A stretch of DNA of 64,000 bases. It comes from Medicago truncatula (Eukaryota > Streptophyta > Magnoliopsida > Fabales > Fabaceae). The notes beneath the pieces were generated by a model, which made no database searches, had not been told where the DNA came from, and saw only the letters and a program-made list of their open reading frames with translations. Shown here one piece after another: positions 13,128 to 24,099 of the stretch (its first letter is position 1; every line of letters starts with the position of its first letter). A program made the position numbers and the translations under genes. The stretch is from positions 46,232,494 to 46,296,493 of the forward strand of contig NC_053045.1 of the NCBI RefSeq assembly GCF_003473485.1, in the 5' to 3' direction.

Positions 13128-15127
13128 TCATTCTGGATCAGGTGAACCACCAGGGACCAACTGCATTACACACCGCATACTGTCAGTACCACTATGACAC
13201 TAGGGAAAACTAAAAATTATATGTGAGAAGATTATTGTCAACATTTTGCAAGGTTGCCAGGTCAAATGATTTATTAATAATCAATAGAATTTAGGTTAAT
13301 AGAAAACAGTTGAGAATTTGAAACTCACAATGGCAATGTTGTTTCCATTGAGTAAAATCTGATCAAGCTTAGTTATCCTTCTCCCCTCAGCAGTGATCTC
13401 ACTGTTGTATGAATAATAAAGCAATAAACCAAATCAATTTGTGAGGCATCACATGTGTGTGTGCACATGAACGTCAAAATCAAGGAGAATGAACAACTAA
13501 CATAAAACATAAAGACATAAATGCCATTATAAAAGTAAGAAAGTTTTCTGTAAGTACATCAAATAATCAGAAAATCCACTGAGAAAGATGCTCTAAAAGA
13601 ACATATATACAATGATGTCTAAAACCCCTATTCCTTGGCACACGCACGTACAGGGTTAGGGGGATATATATAAATAGTCTATCTGTTAATTAACTTAGTA
13701 CATGAAAGAAACATTATGACATTGTTTTATACATGTATCAAACAACACCCAATTAGAAAAACATAGTTGGTGTACTGTATTTCCATGATAAACTGAACCT
13801 AAACTCTTAACCTAGACTTAATAACACGTCCCTAACAAGTTTAAAAGATGACAATGTCGGAGCTCATAATACTCAACAGGGCATTACTTAGAGAGGGCAC
13901 TTAGCTATATAGCTCCAAGAAACATAGAACTTGGAGACTCCTTTAGCATGCATAGGGAGTTCCTACAGACCTCAAGGGGTAGATGGGTTGCATTAACTAA
14001 GACCCGCATGTAGTTACTTTGGGGCATGACCTTTTAAGTCTTAACTAGCTGACATTTGTAGTAAAGAGCTAATTGAAAGTTACAGGATGTTTGCTTCGGG
14101 CTGTGAAGGTAATTTTTCCTTTATGCATTGAGGCTAAGTCATACGGGTTTTGTGGAGTTATCAACATGGGTGCTTTCATATTTGCAGAGGATAGCAGTAA
14201 GAGATTTAAGATGAATGCGAGGCTTTCTCATTTGGTTATCGGGAAAGAAAGTAAACATATGGAAGACTCCTCTTGCACCGATTCTAGATGAACCCTTGCT
14301 AATAACAATCAAGTGAAGTCAAGGATAATGGTAGCTCTTCATAACAATTCTACGATATTGACCATAAGGTTATGATTTTGTCGTCCATGGTTAATGGTTG
14401 CTCGTAGCACACAAACATTCAAATTAAGATAGGAGTTCATACAAATCAGTAGTCAAGTAACCTTTCACTTTCTTAAATCTTAGCTAAACCTGCTCAACCA
14501 ATATTTTGTTGTGCCTACAAATCCAAAAACACCCATTTACCAGTGACCAATTACCTCCTTTCATAATCATTGGGGGGGGATATACCATGCCAGTTCAAAT
14601 TAAATGTAAATATTCATAAAAGTTGGGGAAACAGCTGTAAATTATTAAAATTGATGTATTATAACAATTCCAGTTAGAAAAGTATTTTAAAAATTTGAGG
14701 GACTCCCTTGAGTAACAAACACATAAAGCTGGTCCTATTCTACCTTCCTACTCATCAAACATGTTCTTTACAGAAAAACAATCAGATATGCACAATGGAA
14801 ATGTAAAAAAAAAAACAGATCATCAGTAAGTTCTACGGATAAATGCATAAAATGTGGCAGTGCAAGTCTTACTATTCAGTAACATCTTCCAGGACCATGT
14901 TAACATATACATCAAAGCCTCTAAGGGTACCAACAAGCTCCTTGTCGCCTTTCATTATCACCCATATTTTTGAACCTATACAGCGGTCAATCAGCTCTGC
15001 ATATTTTCAGCACAAAATGATATGTCATATTAAACGAAGTTCAAAGCAATATTGGATTAACTAGAAAAATGATTGGAGATGGTGAAATCAAACCTGATGG
15101 AAGAAGCTGTGATGGATTATTAGCCAT
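13128..15127 (-). CDS. LSM5: U6 snRNA-associated Sm-like protein LSM5
   Basis: Component of the LSm2-8 ring on U6 snRNA and the LSm1-7 mRNA-decay ring. The four minus-strand coding exons are 15094-15127 (ATG), 14873-14996, 13329-13401 and 13128-13160 (TGA). They give 87 residues, matching the roughly 88-residue plant LSM5. The protein starts [20 protein letters not shown], has the Sm1 region [20 protein letters not shown] and [13 protein letters not shown], and the Sm2 region with [13 protein letters not shown] and a VPGGSPDPE end. All borders are GT-AG and the frame is open. A further acceptor at 15156 indicates a 5' UTR intron, probably running to the exon near 16.8 kb. Confidence 0.95.
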
Positions 15128-16011
15128 GAGGATGAATTGGTAATTTCACCGAAAACCTGTGAAGGGTACAGAAAAAATGAAATAGATGAGAACGTTTATA
15201 AATGTTTCTGAAAAAGGTTATTAGCTTTGCTTTTAAAAAATTCAACTAACTTAAGTTCAAACAATAAAAGCAAAGATGAAAAGAAATTTTAGAGCTTGCC
15301 CAAGTTCTAAATGCTAGTGAAACTAACAAAGCAAAACCAACCATATATAAAAACATTCACAAGTTCCCAATGAAATTCAATTGATATTTGAAATTAAAGG
15401 AAAAAAGTAAAGTAACCTAAGCAGGAATTAGAGGTGACAGAGCCTGAAGATCTGAGCAACAAATCCGATGATTGAAATGAATTAGTGGTAACCTGGTAGT
15501 ACTTCATTGTACGATAATTACTATGAAGTAATTAATATGCCATCCGTCCCATTTTGTATGATGTTTAAACAAAACCAGTTTGTCTCAAGTTGGTTGTAAT
15601 TTTACATATCCAACGAAATATTACAAATTTGTTTCCACTTATACCCTTATTCATTTTCATCGTGCTTTTTGATCAATAAATGATAAAATCTCATTTAAGA
15701 GGAGATATAAAGGACATAACTGTACATTACACAACACATTTTATAAGATCTACACTATTAACAACTTTTCTTAAGGAGTTTGCTACAACCTTAGTATGGA
15801 ACAGAGAGAGTACATACAAAGTAGTTTGCCCTCATCTACTCTTCGATTGTAAAACTATCTTATAGTTATACTGCTACATGAACTCTTAAGTATATAATAA
15901 ACAATTACTGAATATATGCTTAATTAAACAGTTTACCCTCATAAATCAGTAATGGACATTCTTGACTTAGATGGCTTTTCTATATGTGTTAGCTTTAGGG
16001 TTTATCTGCTT

Positions 16012-16230
16012 GGACCCGTTTGGATTGGCTTATTTTTGAGCTTATAAAAATAGCTTATGTAAATAAATAAGCTTTTATGTTAATTCATAAGTTCTGGCTA
16101 ATAAAAATTGTATCTTCATAAGTTGTTTTTTCATAAACTACTTTGACAACTTATGAATACTACATAAAAGCTTATTTATTTGGATAAGCTGTTTTGCATA
16201 AGCTCAAACATAAGTCAATCCAAACGGACC
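16012..16230. mobile_element. MITE with gtttggattg TIRs
   Basis: Starts ggacccgtttggattggctt and ends in the mirror form aagtcaatccaaacggaccc, with a largely palindromic interior built from agcttat/ataagct. It lies in the presumed 5' UTR intron of LSM5. Confidence 0.65.
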
Positions 16231-16231
16231 C

Positions 16232-16440
16232 TAATTTGAGCTTATCTACTGGCATAAACACTTACGAGCCTATTTGGGTCATAAGCCCCTTTCAGCTTAT
16301 TTACATAACCTATCCAAGATAGCCTATGAAAACATCATATATCTTATACGAAAATAATTTAAATTTATCTTTATCTTTTGTTATAGGAATTGCTTGTACA
16401 TATAAGCTGCAAATTAAGCTGTTTATCCAAGAAGGAACTT
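16232..16440. mobile_element. Decayed MITE related to the one in RPS15A intron 2
   Basis: The order tttgagcttatc, agcttatttacataa, cttatacgaa and tataagctgc matches 7112-7385. The right end (gtttatccaagaaggaactt) is diverged. Confidence 0.45.
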
Positions 16441-16795
16441 AATTTAGGGCTGGGGAATATCCCTGCACATCTTTTCAATCTGTTTATGCCTATCTATGTT
16501 CAAACTAATGAATGAGTTAGTTTACCCTAAAAAATGCAAATTCTTCCAAAATCCTATAAATCATTGCACCCCATAAAGATGAGGACTTTTCTGGTTGGTG
16601 GAGCAGAAAGATTGATTAATCGATTGCAAAAGCATGGTATGAAGTCCAAATTAATCAAATTAAATAATCTCACTAAACCCTAATTAACTACTAATAACAG
16701 TGGCGCGCGAGTGGATCTCGGCTATCACCGCCGTAAATCGCGTGGTACATGAGAGGGGAAAGAGAATGCTTAAAATAAATTGAAGAGGAAGAAAC

Positions 16796-16878
16796 CTGGA
16801 AAGGGAGCTGCTTGTTTCCGGCGACCAACTCCGGATGCGTTTTCCGGCGAGTGAATGCAGCTGCTTGTTTTAGGGTTT
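16796..16878 (-). promoter_or_regulatory. Probable distal LSM5 5' UTR exon and telo-box
   Basis: On the minus strand AAACCCTAAA (16869-16878) is a telo-box. It is followed by a GC-richer leader containing two ccggaaa-type repeats and a donor CTTTCCAG/GTTTCT at 16796/16795. An acceptor CTTCACAG/GTTTTCGG at 15156 would join it to the LSM5 start exon, giving a UTR intron of about 1.6 kb that holds two MITEs. A shorter alternative leader ends in TTAG/GTTACT near 15418. The linkage is inferred from position and strand. Confidence 0.45.
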
Positions 16879-16879
16879 T

Positions 16880-17830
16880 AATGGTTTTTTTTTATGCAAT
16901 GCAAAGGGTTTTAATCGTTACAATATATTTGTTTGTTTATCCAATATTCAATTTCTGTGCGTTTTTCTTTTTATGTATTTATATATTTTTTAATCTTTTT
17001 TTTTTTGACAATTTTTTTAATCTCTTTTTATCTAATCAAATAATTGAATTTAATCCTAACTTTAAATCTAAATTAAATTTGTTGCAATTCTAATTATTAC
17101 AAGATACCAAGCACTCCCAATAATTGCACATCCTATTATAAGACGATAAAGATTTTCCTCCATCTCACATCGAATTGTACGTGTCGCAATAAGTTATCCT
17201 TTATAAATATTTGATTATGATGCAACTGTCAAACAAACAAACAGATACACCTTTAAAAGATCAACTTTGTTCAGTTAATGTCATATAATTCATAATTAAC
17301 AATGTGTTCGATTTTTTCTTTAAAAAAAAAAAATAAGTGCTTCATTTTTGTCAACATCCGATAAACACCGTTAATTGTGTACTTTTTACTATCATCAATA
17401 TATCAATCTCATTTAAGGGGGTCACATTCCAGCCACGAATCCAACTAAAAAATGACTTTGTCCTATTGTTCACCATCCACACCAGATTATCATTGAACCA
17501 ACAATCCATTCGCTATTGGTGTTAGTTGAAAATATATAAGTTGAAGAAGTTCCACGTCGCTTAGAATTGTAAAGAAAGAGGTAGAACAACACTATGTTTG
17601 TCCTTCATCCTATGTAATCCAATTAATTTTTCTAATTTCCTCAGCCCCCTAATGCTACCTCGAACGTTTAACAGTGGGATTGAAAAAAAAAACAAAAAAT
17701 CTAAAATAAGGGGACCAAAATAGTGGTTTTAAAATAGGGAGACTAAAATTTCGATTAAGTTAAAATAGTAAGATTAAAAGTGCATTTAAACCTTAAAAAA
17801 AAGAGTGTGAAACAAACTAAAAAATCAGAA
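16880..17830. other. Intergenic DNA
   Basis: No gene was recognised. The stretch at about 17690-17790, with ggggaccaaaatag and an end in gtgcatttaaacc, looks like one arm of a TIR element of the 'ggaccaaaa' type; its partner arm was not found. Confidence 0.4.
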
Positions 17831-17939
17831 GTAACAACTACATATTTTTTATCCCTTGAGTATTAAAAAAAAACTACACCCATTACAAGAAAAAAAAAAC
17901 ACACCCAAAGATCGAGAATTCACTTTAAACAACCTATGC

Positions 17940-18690
17940 CTAAATATACCTCTTGCTTAGCGAATACATCAAAATTTGACTACCTAGGGACATAAGGTGC
18001 TCTAGTCCATAGCTAGGAATCCATGGATTTTGAATATTGAGGACAACATGTATATTAATTTGTAGCATTACACGCGCGCGCACCCATGTACAATATGTGT
18101 GTGCCTGTGTGCGTGTGTGCGCCTTTGTGTGCATTATGTAACAAGTGATGATGTAATTAATCCCACCACTCCACTCAAGACCAATTTGATATTGAATTTT
18201 GTAGGTGGATTTTCATATATGGAAGAGAAATTCCAACTATGAATAGATTATATTTCGGTTTTCCGAAGGAAAAGGCTGAAAATCCTGTGTACAAATACGT
18301 ATTAACTTAAAAAAAAAAAATCAAAGAGATCAAAATTAGTAGCATGGAGAACATAGTAGAAAGCTTGGATTTGGTTTTACTTAGGTATACTGAAAAATGA
18401 TTAATGGAAGATTGATATTCCATTCAAGAATAGGCGTCTCCACTGTTGAGATCCATAAATTGTTCCTTAATAGTTATTGATGTCAGAGGAGCCCTCAATG
18501 AATTGTTCATATAAATTGAAATGGACGAGGAATCTGCGAAATGTGTATCAACCACAACCATAAAAAAAGGTTTTGGGTAGCCAAATCTGTCAAGGATGAG
18601 TTTGTGAAGGTGTATCTAGAGTGATGAAAAAGGAGAAACCTTCTCCATAATAACTATTGTTTCTTGATGATATTGAAAATCAAAAGTAGG
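17940..18690 (-). pseudogene. Legume-lectin-like pseudogene, copy A
   Basis: Read on the minus strand, decayed pieces of an L-type (legume) lectin fold appear in order. The first is NNSYYGEGFSFFI (compare YGDG-AFF of lectins), then a VVVDTHF-like segment and SISIYMNNSLRAPLTSITI (compare HIGIDVNS), then YLYTGFSAFSFGKPK (compare VGFSA). Stop codons and frameshifts interrupt them, for example TGA straight after SQTHP. It is paralogous along its length to copy B (23214-23990). A 500-bp TIR element lies just 5' of it (18711-19210). The lectin assignment rests on short motifs and is moderate. Confidence 0.5.
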
Positions 18691-18710
18691 TGGTAAAGAA
18701 GAATAGTATA

Positions 18711-19210
18711 GGGTTAAATATGCTTTTAGTCTCTCTATATATGTCAACTTTTTGTTTTAGTCCCTCTAAAAAATTTCTTCAACTTTTAGCTCCTAAAAAA
18801 TTTTCCATCTTCACTTTTGGTATCTCCTTTAAAGTAAACTTATATGTAGAATTCATATTTTTGAATAAAATTTTACAAAAAAATTCATAATATTATAAGA
18901 ATCTCTCCTAAAAAAAATTAGAATTTTTTAACTCAACATGAATTTAATATGAAATTTTATATTTTTGACGCTTAAAAATTCATATTTAATTTGTGTTTTG
19001 TTAAAAAATTCTAATTTTTTTTGGAAAATTTGTTTACAATATTCTACACATTTACGTATAATTTCATTAAAAACAAAAAAAATTAACTTAAAAATATGAA
19101 CCAAAAGTAATGATTGAAAATTTTATAAAGACTAAAAGTAGAAGAATAATTTTAGAGAAACTAAAACGAAAAGTTGATATATTTATAGGGACCAAAAATA
19201 TATTTAATCC
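18711..19210. mobile_element. 500-bp TIR element, 'gggttaaatatg' family
   Basis: Starts gggttaaatatgcttttagt and ends accaaaaatatatttaatcc. It shares its ends with the 252-bp element at 48131. Comparison with the empty paralogous site in copy B shows the flanks join with no duplicated bases, so no TSD is visible here. Confidence 0.7.
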
Positions 19211-19623
19211 TTTTTAAAAACTTCAAAAAGATGGATTGGAGATGTATATAATAATTAAATTATATACATAATAAATTACCAACAACTTCAAGAAGTTGTT
19301 GGTGATTTATTTTCTTTTTTAATAATTAATCTATTAAAAATGAAAATATTAAGTATAAATGGCGGTGGATGATCCAATTTTTTATTTTTTTTTAGGGAAA
19401 AGTGATCCAACTCCTTGAAGGAGGTGTGAAAACAACCTTCCTTTTCTCTATTCACTGCACAATTGCTCCGAAACTATTGATGTGCAGCACAGGAATCATG
19501 AGTTGTTAATCATATTCATGCTACATTTTTGTTGATAATGTATCACCAACTAACACAGTGTCATTAATTGTGATCCTTTTAAAGGAAGTATAATTGAAAT
19601 CGCCGCCACATGGAACAATAGTC

Positions 19624-20576
19624 GAATTCTTTTTTATCCGACCCTAATGCCAAAAAAAAATGAAACATTTGACCCCCTTTCAAAATTATATACCAAAATG
19701 ATCCACTTTAGAAAAGTTTTTTTTTTCTCTCTGTTTTGTCGTTTTCCCCATTACCGCCAAATAAAACGGCGGTAATGGACTGCTTTTTCTGCGCGTGTCA
19801 AAACCCATCACTTGATGTCTTTTTTAATTTTTTTTTTATTCATTACCTCCATTTGGTTTGGCCGTAATGCATTGTTAATTTTTTTTCTTTCCGTTTTTCC
19901 TTTTTTTTGGCACTATTAATTCACCATACTATTCATCCAAATTCACAATCATTTTTTCATACATTTCTACTTATTTTGAATCATGTCTACTTGATTTGAG
20001 TAGTGTTAGAATGTTTAATTTGATTTTAAATGAAACAACATTTCATGTTTGATTTGTCTCGTATATTATTTTGTTTAATTAATATAATAAAAATCATAAT
20101 TAAAATCACAAAATTGCTTAATTTCTTTAAACGAAGAAATTTGATTAAAACCGCGGAGAAAGTAGTTTTTATTTTTATTTCTAACACTATGAATAATATA
20201 ATTAGTGTATTCAAATTAAAAATTTAATATTTATTACAATTATCATTAATATTTATTAATCTATTATTATTTACATTTAATTTAAAATACGTATATTGTG
20301 CCCAAGAAAAAGGAAAAACGAAAAAAAAATCCATTACAGCCAAACCAAATGGTGGTAATGAATACAATTTTTTTAAAAAAAAAAAGACATGAAGTGATCG
20401 GTTCTGACGCGCGCAGAAAAAGCAGCCCATTACCGCCAAATGAAACGGCGGTAATGGGGAAAACGACAAAACAAAAAAATAAACTTTCCCAAAGTGGATC
20501 ATTTTGGTATATAATTTTGAAAGGGGGTCAAATGTTTCATTTTTTTTGGCATTACGGTCGGATAAAAAAATAATTC
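19624..20576. mobile_element. MULE-like element with hairpin-bearing TIRs
   Basis: This 953-bp element has about 300-bp TIRs; the left arm begins gaattcttttttatccgacc, mirrored at the right end. The flanking direct repeat is acaatagtc / acaatagcc (19615-19623 and 20577-20585, 8 of 9 identical), which fits a Mutator-type 9-bp TSD. Each arm carries a palindrome: 19748-19778 and 20427-20457, with ccattaccgcc opposite ggcggtaatgg. A second weaker one (cattacctcc.../...gtaatg) is at 19842-19870 and 20333-20361. No transposase was seen. Confidence 0.75.
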
Positions 20577-20614
20577 ACAATAGCCATGGACATGGTGATC
20601 AACACACAAAAAAC

Positions 20615-22048
20615 GAGTAAATATGAAATTACCCCCTGAAATTGTAAGTTTTGTCAATTACCCCCTGAAATTAACAAAACTTCAATTACCCCATGAAATT
20701 GCACAACGTTAATCAATTTACCCCCTCCGTCAAATTTTTTGTTAGTGAACATGACGTTTTGCAAATACCCCCTTTTTGCACTTATGTGCAAAATGTCTCC
20801 CAAACTTGAAAATTTAAATTTTTGGGATGTTTGGGCATATACAGGTGAGGAAGTTGGAACCACTGATTTCAATTTTTGTATGTGCTATGTAAAACCCCTT
20901 GCTAAAGGAGTAATTAAGGGAATGTTTGTCCCCAAACTTAGCGGAAATGGTGTTGTAGGTGAGGCTATTGCCCTTTTGGGTGCCCTTATCATGTCGTATA
21001 TATATTCTTCCTCCTCTTTTCTTTTACTTCAATAAATTTACCATACATTTAACCTAATTTTACATTAAATTCGATTCAAATGTTATTCTTGCTGATTTTT
21101 TTTTTCTGACAAAATTATGCAGGCACAATCTTTTCCTCCACTCTGCTCTAGTGCTATCTCGAAAAATACCCGGTACTAAGCGCGACATCAATGTAAGCCC
21201 CAAGTGAAATAAACTCATATATGAAATCCATAAGCGTCAAATAGAATATCTGATTAATTGAGTACATGCTAATATTATATGACATATATTTAATAGATTA
21301 TGCGGGATGCATGCATATACTTTCTCATTGAGAGTGGTTTCACGTTGTTCGTTGCATTTCTAATCAATGTTGCAATGATTTATGTGACTGGTACTGCTTG
21401 CAAAGCTGATGATATTTCTGGAGAGAATGCTGATCGTTGCAATGATATTACCCTTAACTCTGCTTCTTTCCTTCTCCAGGTTCCTAATTTAGTTCACTTT
21501 GCAACTATTATGGTCAAAGCATGATATTAAGTTTAATCATAGTTAAGTAATTATGTACATCTCACGTGTGTAGTTTTGATGTCAATTAGAATATGTTGGG
21601 ACGTTCAAGCTCAACTATTTATGCCATAGCATTAGTAGCCTCAGAACAAAGTTCTGCCATCACTGGAACCTATGCAGGCCAGTTTATCATGTAGGCTATT
21701 TCATTATATCAATAAACACTATTTTAAAATTAATATAACAAACAACATAAGCCACAACAATAACAAAAAACTTACAAGTTTTTGTATAAGGTTTTACTAA
21801 ACTTGGGTTTATGTTAGGTATAAGGTTTAAAAAAATAAAAAAATTTAAGTTCGGGTGACATTTTGCACATAAGTACAAAACTTCATGAGGATATTTGTAA
21901 AACGTCATGTTCACTTACGGAAAAATTTGACGGAAGAGGTAAATTGATCAACGTTGTACAATTTCAAGGGAGTAATTGAAGTTTTGTTAATTTCAGAGAG
22001 ATAATTGACGAAACTTCCAATTTCAGAGGGGTAATTGAATATTTACTC
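20615..22048. mobile_element. Pack-MULE carrying NRAMP gene fragments
   Basis: The 1434-bp element starts gagtaaatat and ends atatttactc, flanked by a perfect 10-bp direct repeat cacaaaaaac (20605-20614 and 22049-22058). TIRs of about 220 bp share phrases such as attaccccctgaaattg and gcacttatgtgcaaaatg with the element at 62351-63492. No transposase is present. The interior from about 20845 to 21694 is captured host gene sequence (next entry). The left boundary is only 38 bp from the element at 19624-20576. Confidence 0.88.
20739..21694 (+). pseudogene. Captured NRAMP metal-transporter fragment, chimeric open frame
   Basis: Four exons of an NRAMP (divalent metal transporter) gene with three retained introns: about 20845-20995, 21123-21192, 21297-21479 and 21590-21694. 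Recognisable pieces are [69 protein letters not shown] and [13 protein letters not shown] with [10 protein letters not shown]. Splice borders are GT-AG and the frame stays open across all three joins. Upstream the frame continues to an ATG at 20739 inside the TIR, so a chimeric product of about 204 residues is possible. It covers only part of the 12-helix transporter and cannot be a complete one. It could be silent debris or an expressed chimera; I annotate it as a gene fragment. Confidence 0.85.
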
Positions 22049-22058
22049 CACAAAAAAC

Positions 22059-22970
22059 TAACATCTTTATCAGTGTCATGATCACCAGATAAATCCGGTA
22101 TATGCACTGCAGAAAAAATAATTAATTAATGAGACAAATTTAGGGATGAAAAATGTAAAATAAATGTCTAAATTCATCACTAAATTTTGCGAAAGAGATT
22201 GAGGGAAACTTCATTTTTTTTTTTTTGACGAGCATATGTGACCCGCGCAACGTGTGGTTGAAGTTATTTTTTGTTTGTTTTACAGATTTTTAAAATGATA
22301 TTATAATTGTTTTTAAATATTTATATAGTAATATAATATAATACTGTATAACAATAGTGAGAATAAATGTATAAATTATTCCCTTAAAAAATAAATGTAT
22401 AAATTAGGATCTTGTGTGATTTTTTATTATAAATGAAATTTGTTGCAAAAACTAAAGTAGGTGAGTTCAAGGGCGTCCCTAAGAATTCGGAGGCTCGGCT
22501 CTGGGAATGAAAAGAGATCAGTGATAAAATCAAAACGTATTTTTTTTTAAAAAGTAATGATCTATTTATATTTTTTAAAAGATAAATATAAGGTGGCGGT
22601 ACACCCAAAGGTGAAAATGACTACCGTGTACATGAGGAACCCCCACCTAACACCAAAAGCAAGATGACCTAATTCTAATAGGCCTAAAAGGCTAAAACAA
22701 GGGGACAGAAAATGGCTGGGGGTATTAAAAAAAAATTGGAAGGCAGTAGTACTAGTGGGTATTAATTTTTTTTTTGAGGCCCATGACTAAGGGAGGCCCA
22801 GCTCTGTTGAGCTGTTTGCACCCCTCAGGGCCGGGCCTGGTTGTGAACAATATGTTATAGTATTTTAATATTGTAATTTTTTTTAATATCCATTTAACTC
22901 TTTTTTGGCAAAATCTCAAACAATATTTCGAAAACAATATAGATTATAGTGCAACATGATACCTCCAAAT
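22059..22970. other. Intergenic DNA between Pack-MULE and lectin copy B
   Basis: No exon was recognised. Low-complexity A/T stretches, and a short GC-richer patch at about 22780-22840 (ggcccagctctgttgagctg) that is an imperfect palindrome. Confidence 0.45.
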
Positions 22971-23040
22971 TAACAAATTAAAAAACCAAAGCAGCAACTC
23001 TATATTTTTTATCCCTTCAATCATCTAATTTTATTAAAAA

Positions 23041-23124
23041 GTCACCGTGAGCTTAGCTCAGTTGATATAGACAATGCTTAATAATATGTACGGTATGGAG
23101 TTCGAACCCCGCCACTACAAAAAA
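23041..23124 (+). mobile_element. tRNA-derived SINE with TSD
   Basis: The head gtgagcttagctcagttgat (A box) begins 5 bases into the element and the B box gagttcgaacccc follows, then an A tail. A perfect 18-bp direct repeat atctaattttattaaaaa flanks it (23023-23040 and 23125-23142). The paralogous copy A lacks the SINE at the matching point (near 17870), so it inserted after the duplication. Confidence 0.88.
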
Positions 23125-23213
23125 ATCTAATTTTATTAAAAAAAAAACTACACCCATCATAAGGAAAAAAAAACACACCCAAAGATCAAGAATCCCCTTT
23201 AAACAATTTTTGC

Positions 23214-23990
23214 CTAAATATACCTCCTGCTTAGCAAATATATCAAAATTTGAATACTTAAAGACACAAGGTGCTCTAGTACATAGCGAGAAACCCATGG
23301 ATTTTGAATAGTGAAGACAACATATATATTAATTTGGAGCATTACACACGTACGCTTGCGTGCATGCGCCCATGTGTGCATTATGCAATAAGTGATGCTG
23401 CAATTAATCCCACCACTCTTAAAATGACACTCAAGATCAATTTGGTACTGGATTTTGTAGTTGGCTTTTTCATATATGGAAGAGAAATTCCAACTATGAA
23501 TAGAGTTTATTTCACTTTTTCCGAGGAAAAAGGCCGAAAACTCTGTGTACAAATATGTATTAACTTTGAAAAAAATCAAGAGATCAAAAGTAGTAGCATT
23601 GAGTATAGGAGTAGAAGGCTTGGATTTGGTTTTACTTACGTATAGTGAAAAAAGATTGATGGAAGATTGATATTCCATCCAAAAATATATAGAAGGTGTC
23701 TCCATTCTTGAGATCCATAAACTGTTACTTAATAGTTATGGATGTCAGAGGAGCCGTCCATGAATTGTTCATATAAATTGAAATGGATGAGGAATTTGTG
23801 AAATGTATACCAACCACAATCGCAAAAAAGGTTTCGGGATAGGCCAAATATGGCAACAGAAGGATGAGTTTGTGAAGGTGTATCTGGAGTGATGAAAAAG
23901 GAGAAACCTTCTCCATAATAGCCATTGCTTCTTGATAATATTGAAAATGAAAAGTAGGTGGTAATGGAGAATGATATATTCTTAGAAACA
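23214..23990 (-). pseudogene. Legume-lectin-like pseudogene, copy B
   Basis: Paralogue of 17940-18690 on the same strand. In one frame it reads NGYYGEGFSFFITPDTPSQT followed by HPSVAIFGL. After a frameshift come IHFTNSSSISIYMNNSWTAP and a C-terminal block with EFSAFFLGK and INSIHSWNFSSIYEKANYK (compare SWNFTS at lectin C-termini). Frame breaks separate these blocks, and a 163-codon open stretch at 23214-23705 covers only the last part. It is better preserved than copy A. Function is presumed lost. Confidence 0.55.
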
Positions 23991-24099
23991 TAAAAAAGAT
24001 GGATTAGAGATGTATATAATAATTAATTTTATACAGAATAAATCACCAATAATTTCAAGAAGTTATTGGTGATTTATTCTTTTTTAATAATTAATCTAT

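Noticed and set aside
18070..18125. Z-DNA-type GT/CG repeat as a functional element
   Set aside because: Short, impure and also present in decayed form in copy B; nothing beyond simple repeat drift is supported.
20224..20573. Overlapping open frames of about 90 codons on both strands
   Set aside because: They lie in the right TIR arm of the element at 19624-20576 and have low-complexity Lys/Phe composition.
20739..21035. A complete NRAMP transporter gene
   Set aside because: Only four internal exons are present, bounded by transposon TIRs with a TSD; the N- and C-terminal helices are missing.
23214..23705. A 163-residue minus-strand protein as a novel gene
   Set aside because: It is the better preserved part of a decayed lectin-like copy with frame breaks, and its paralogue A does not keep the frame.
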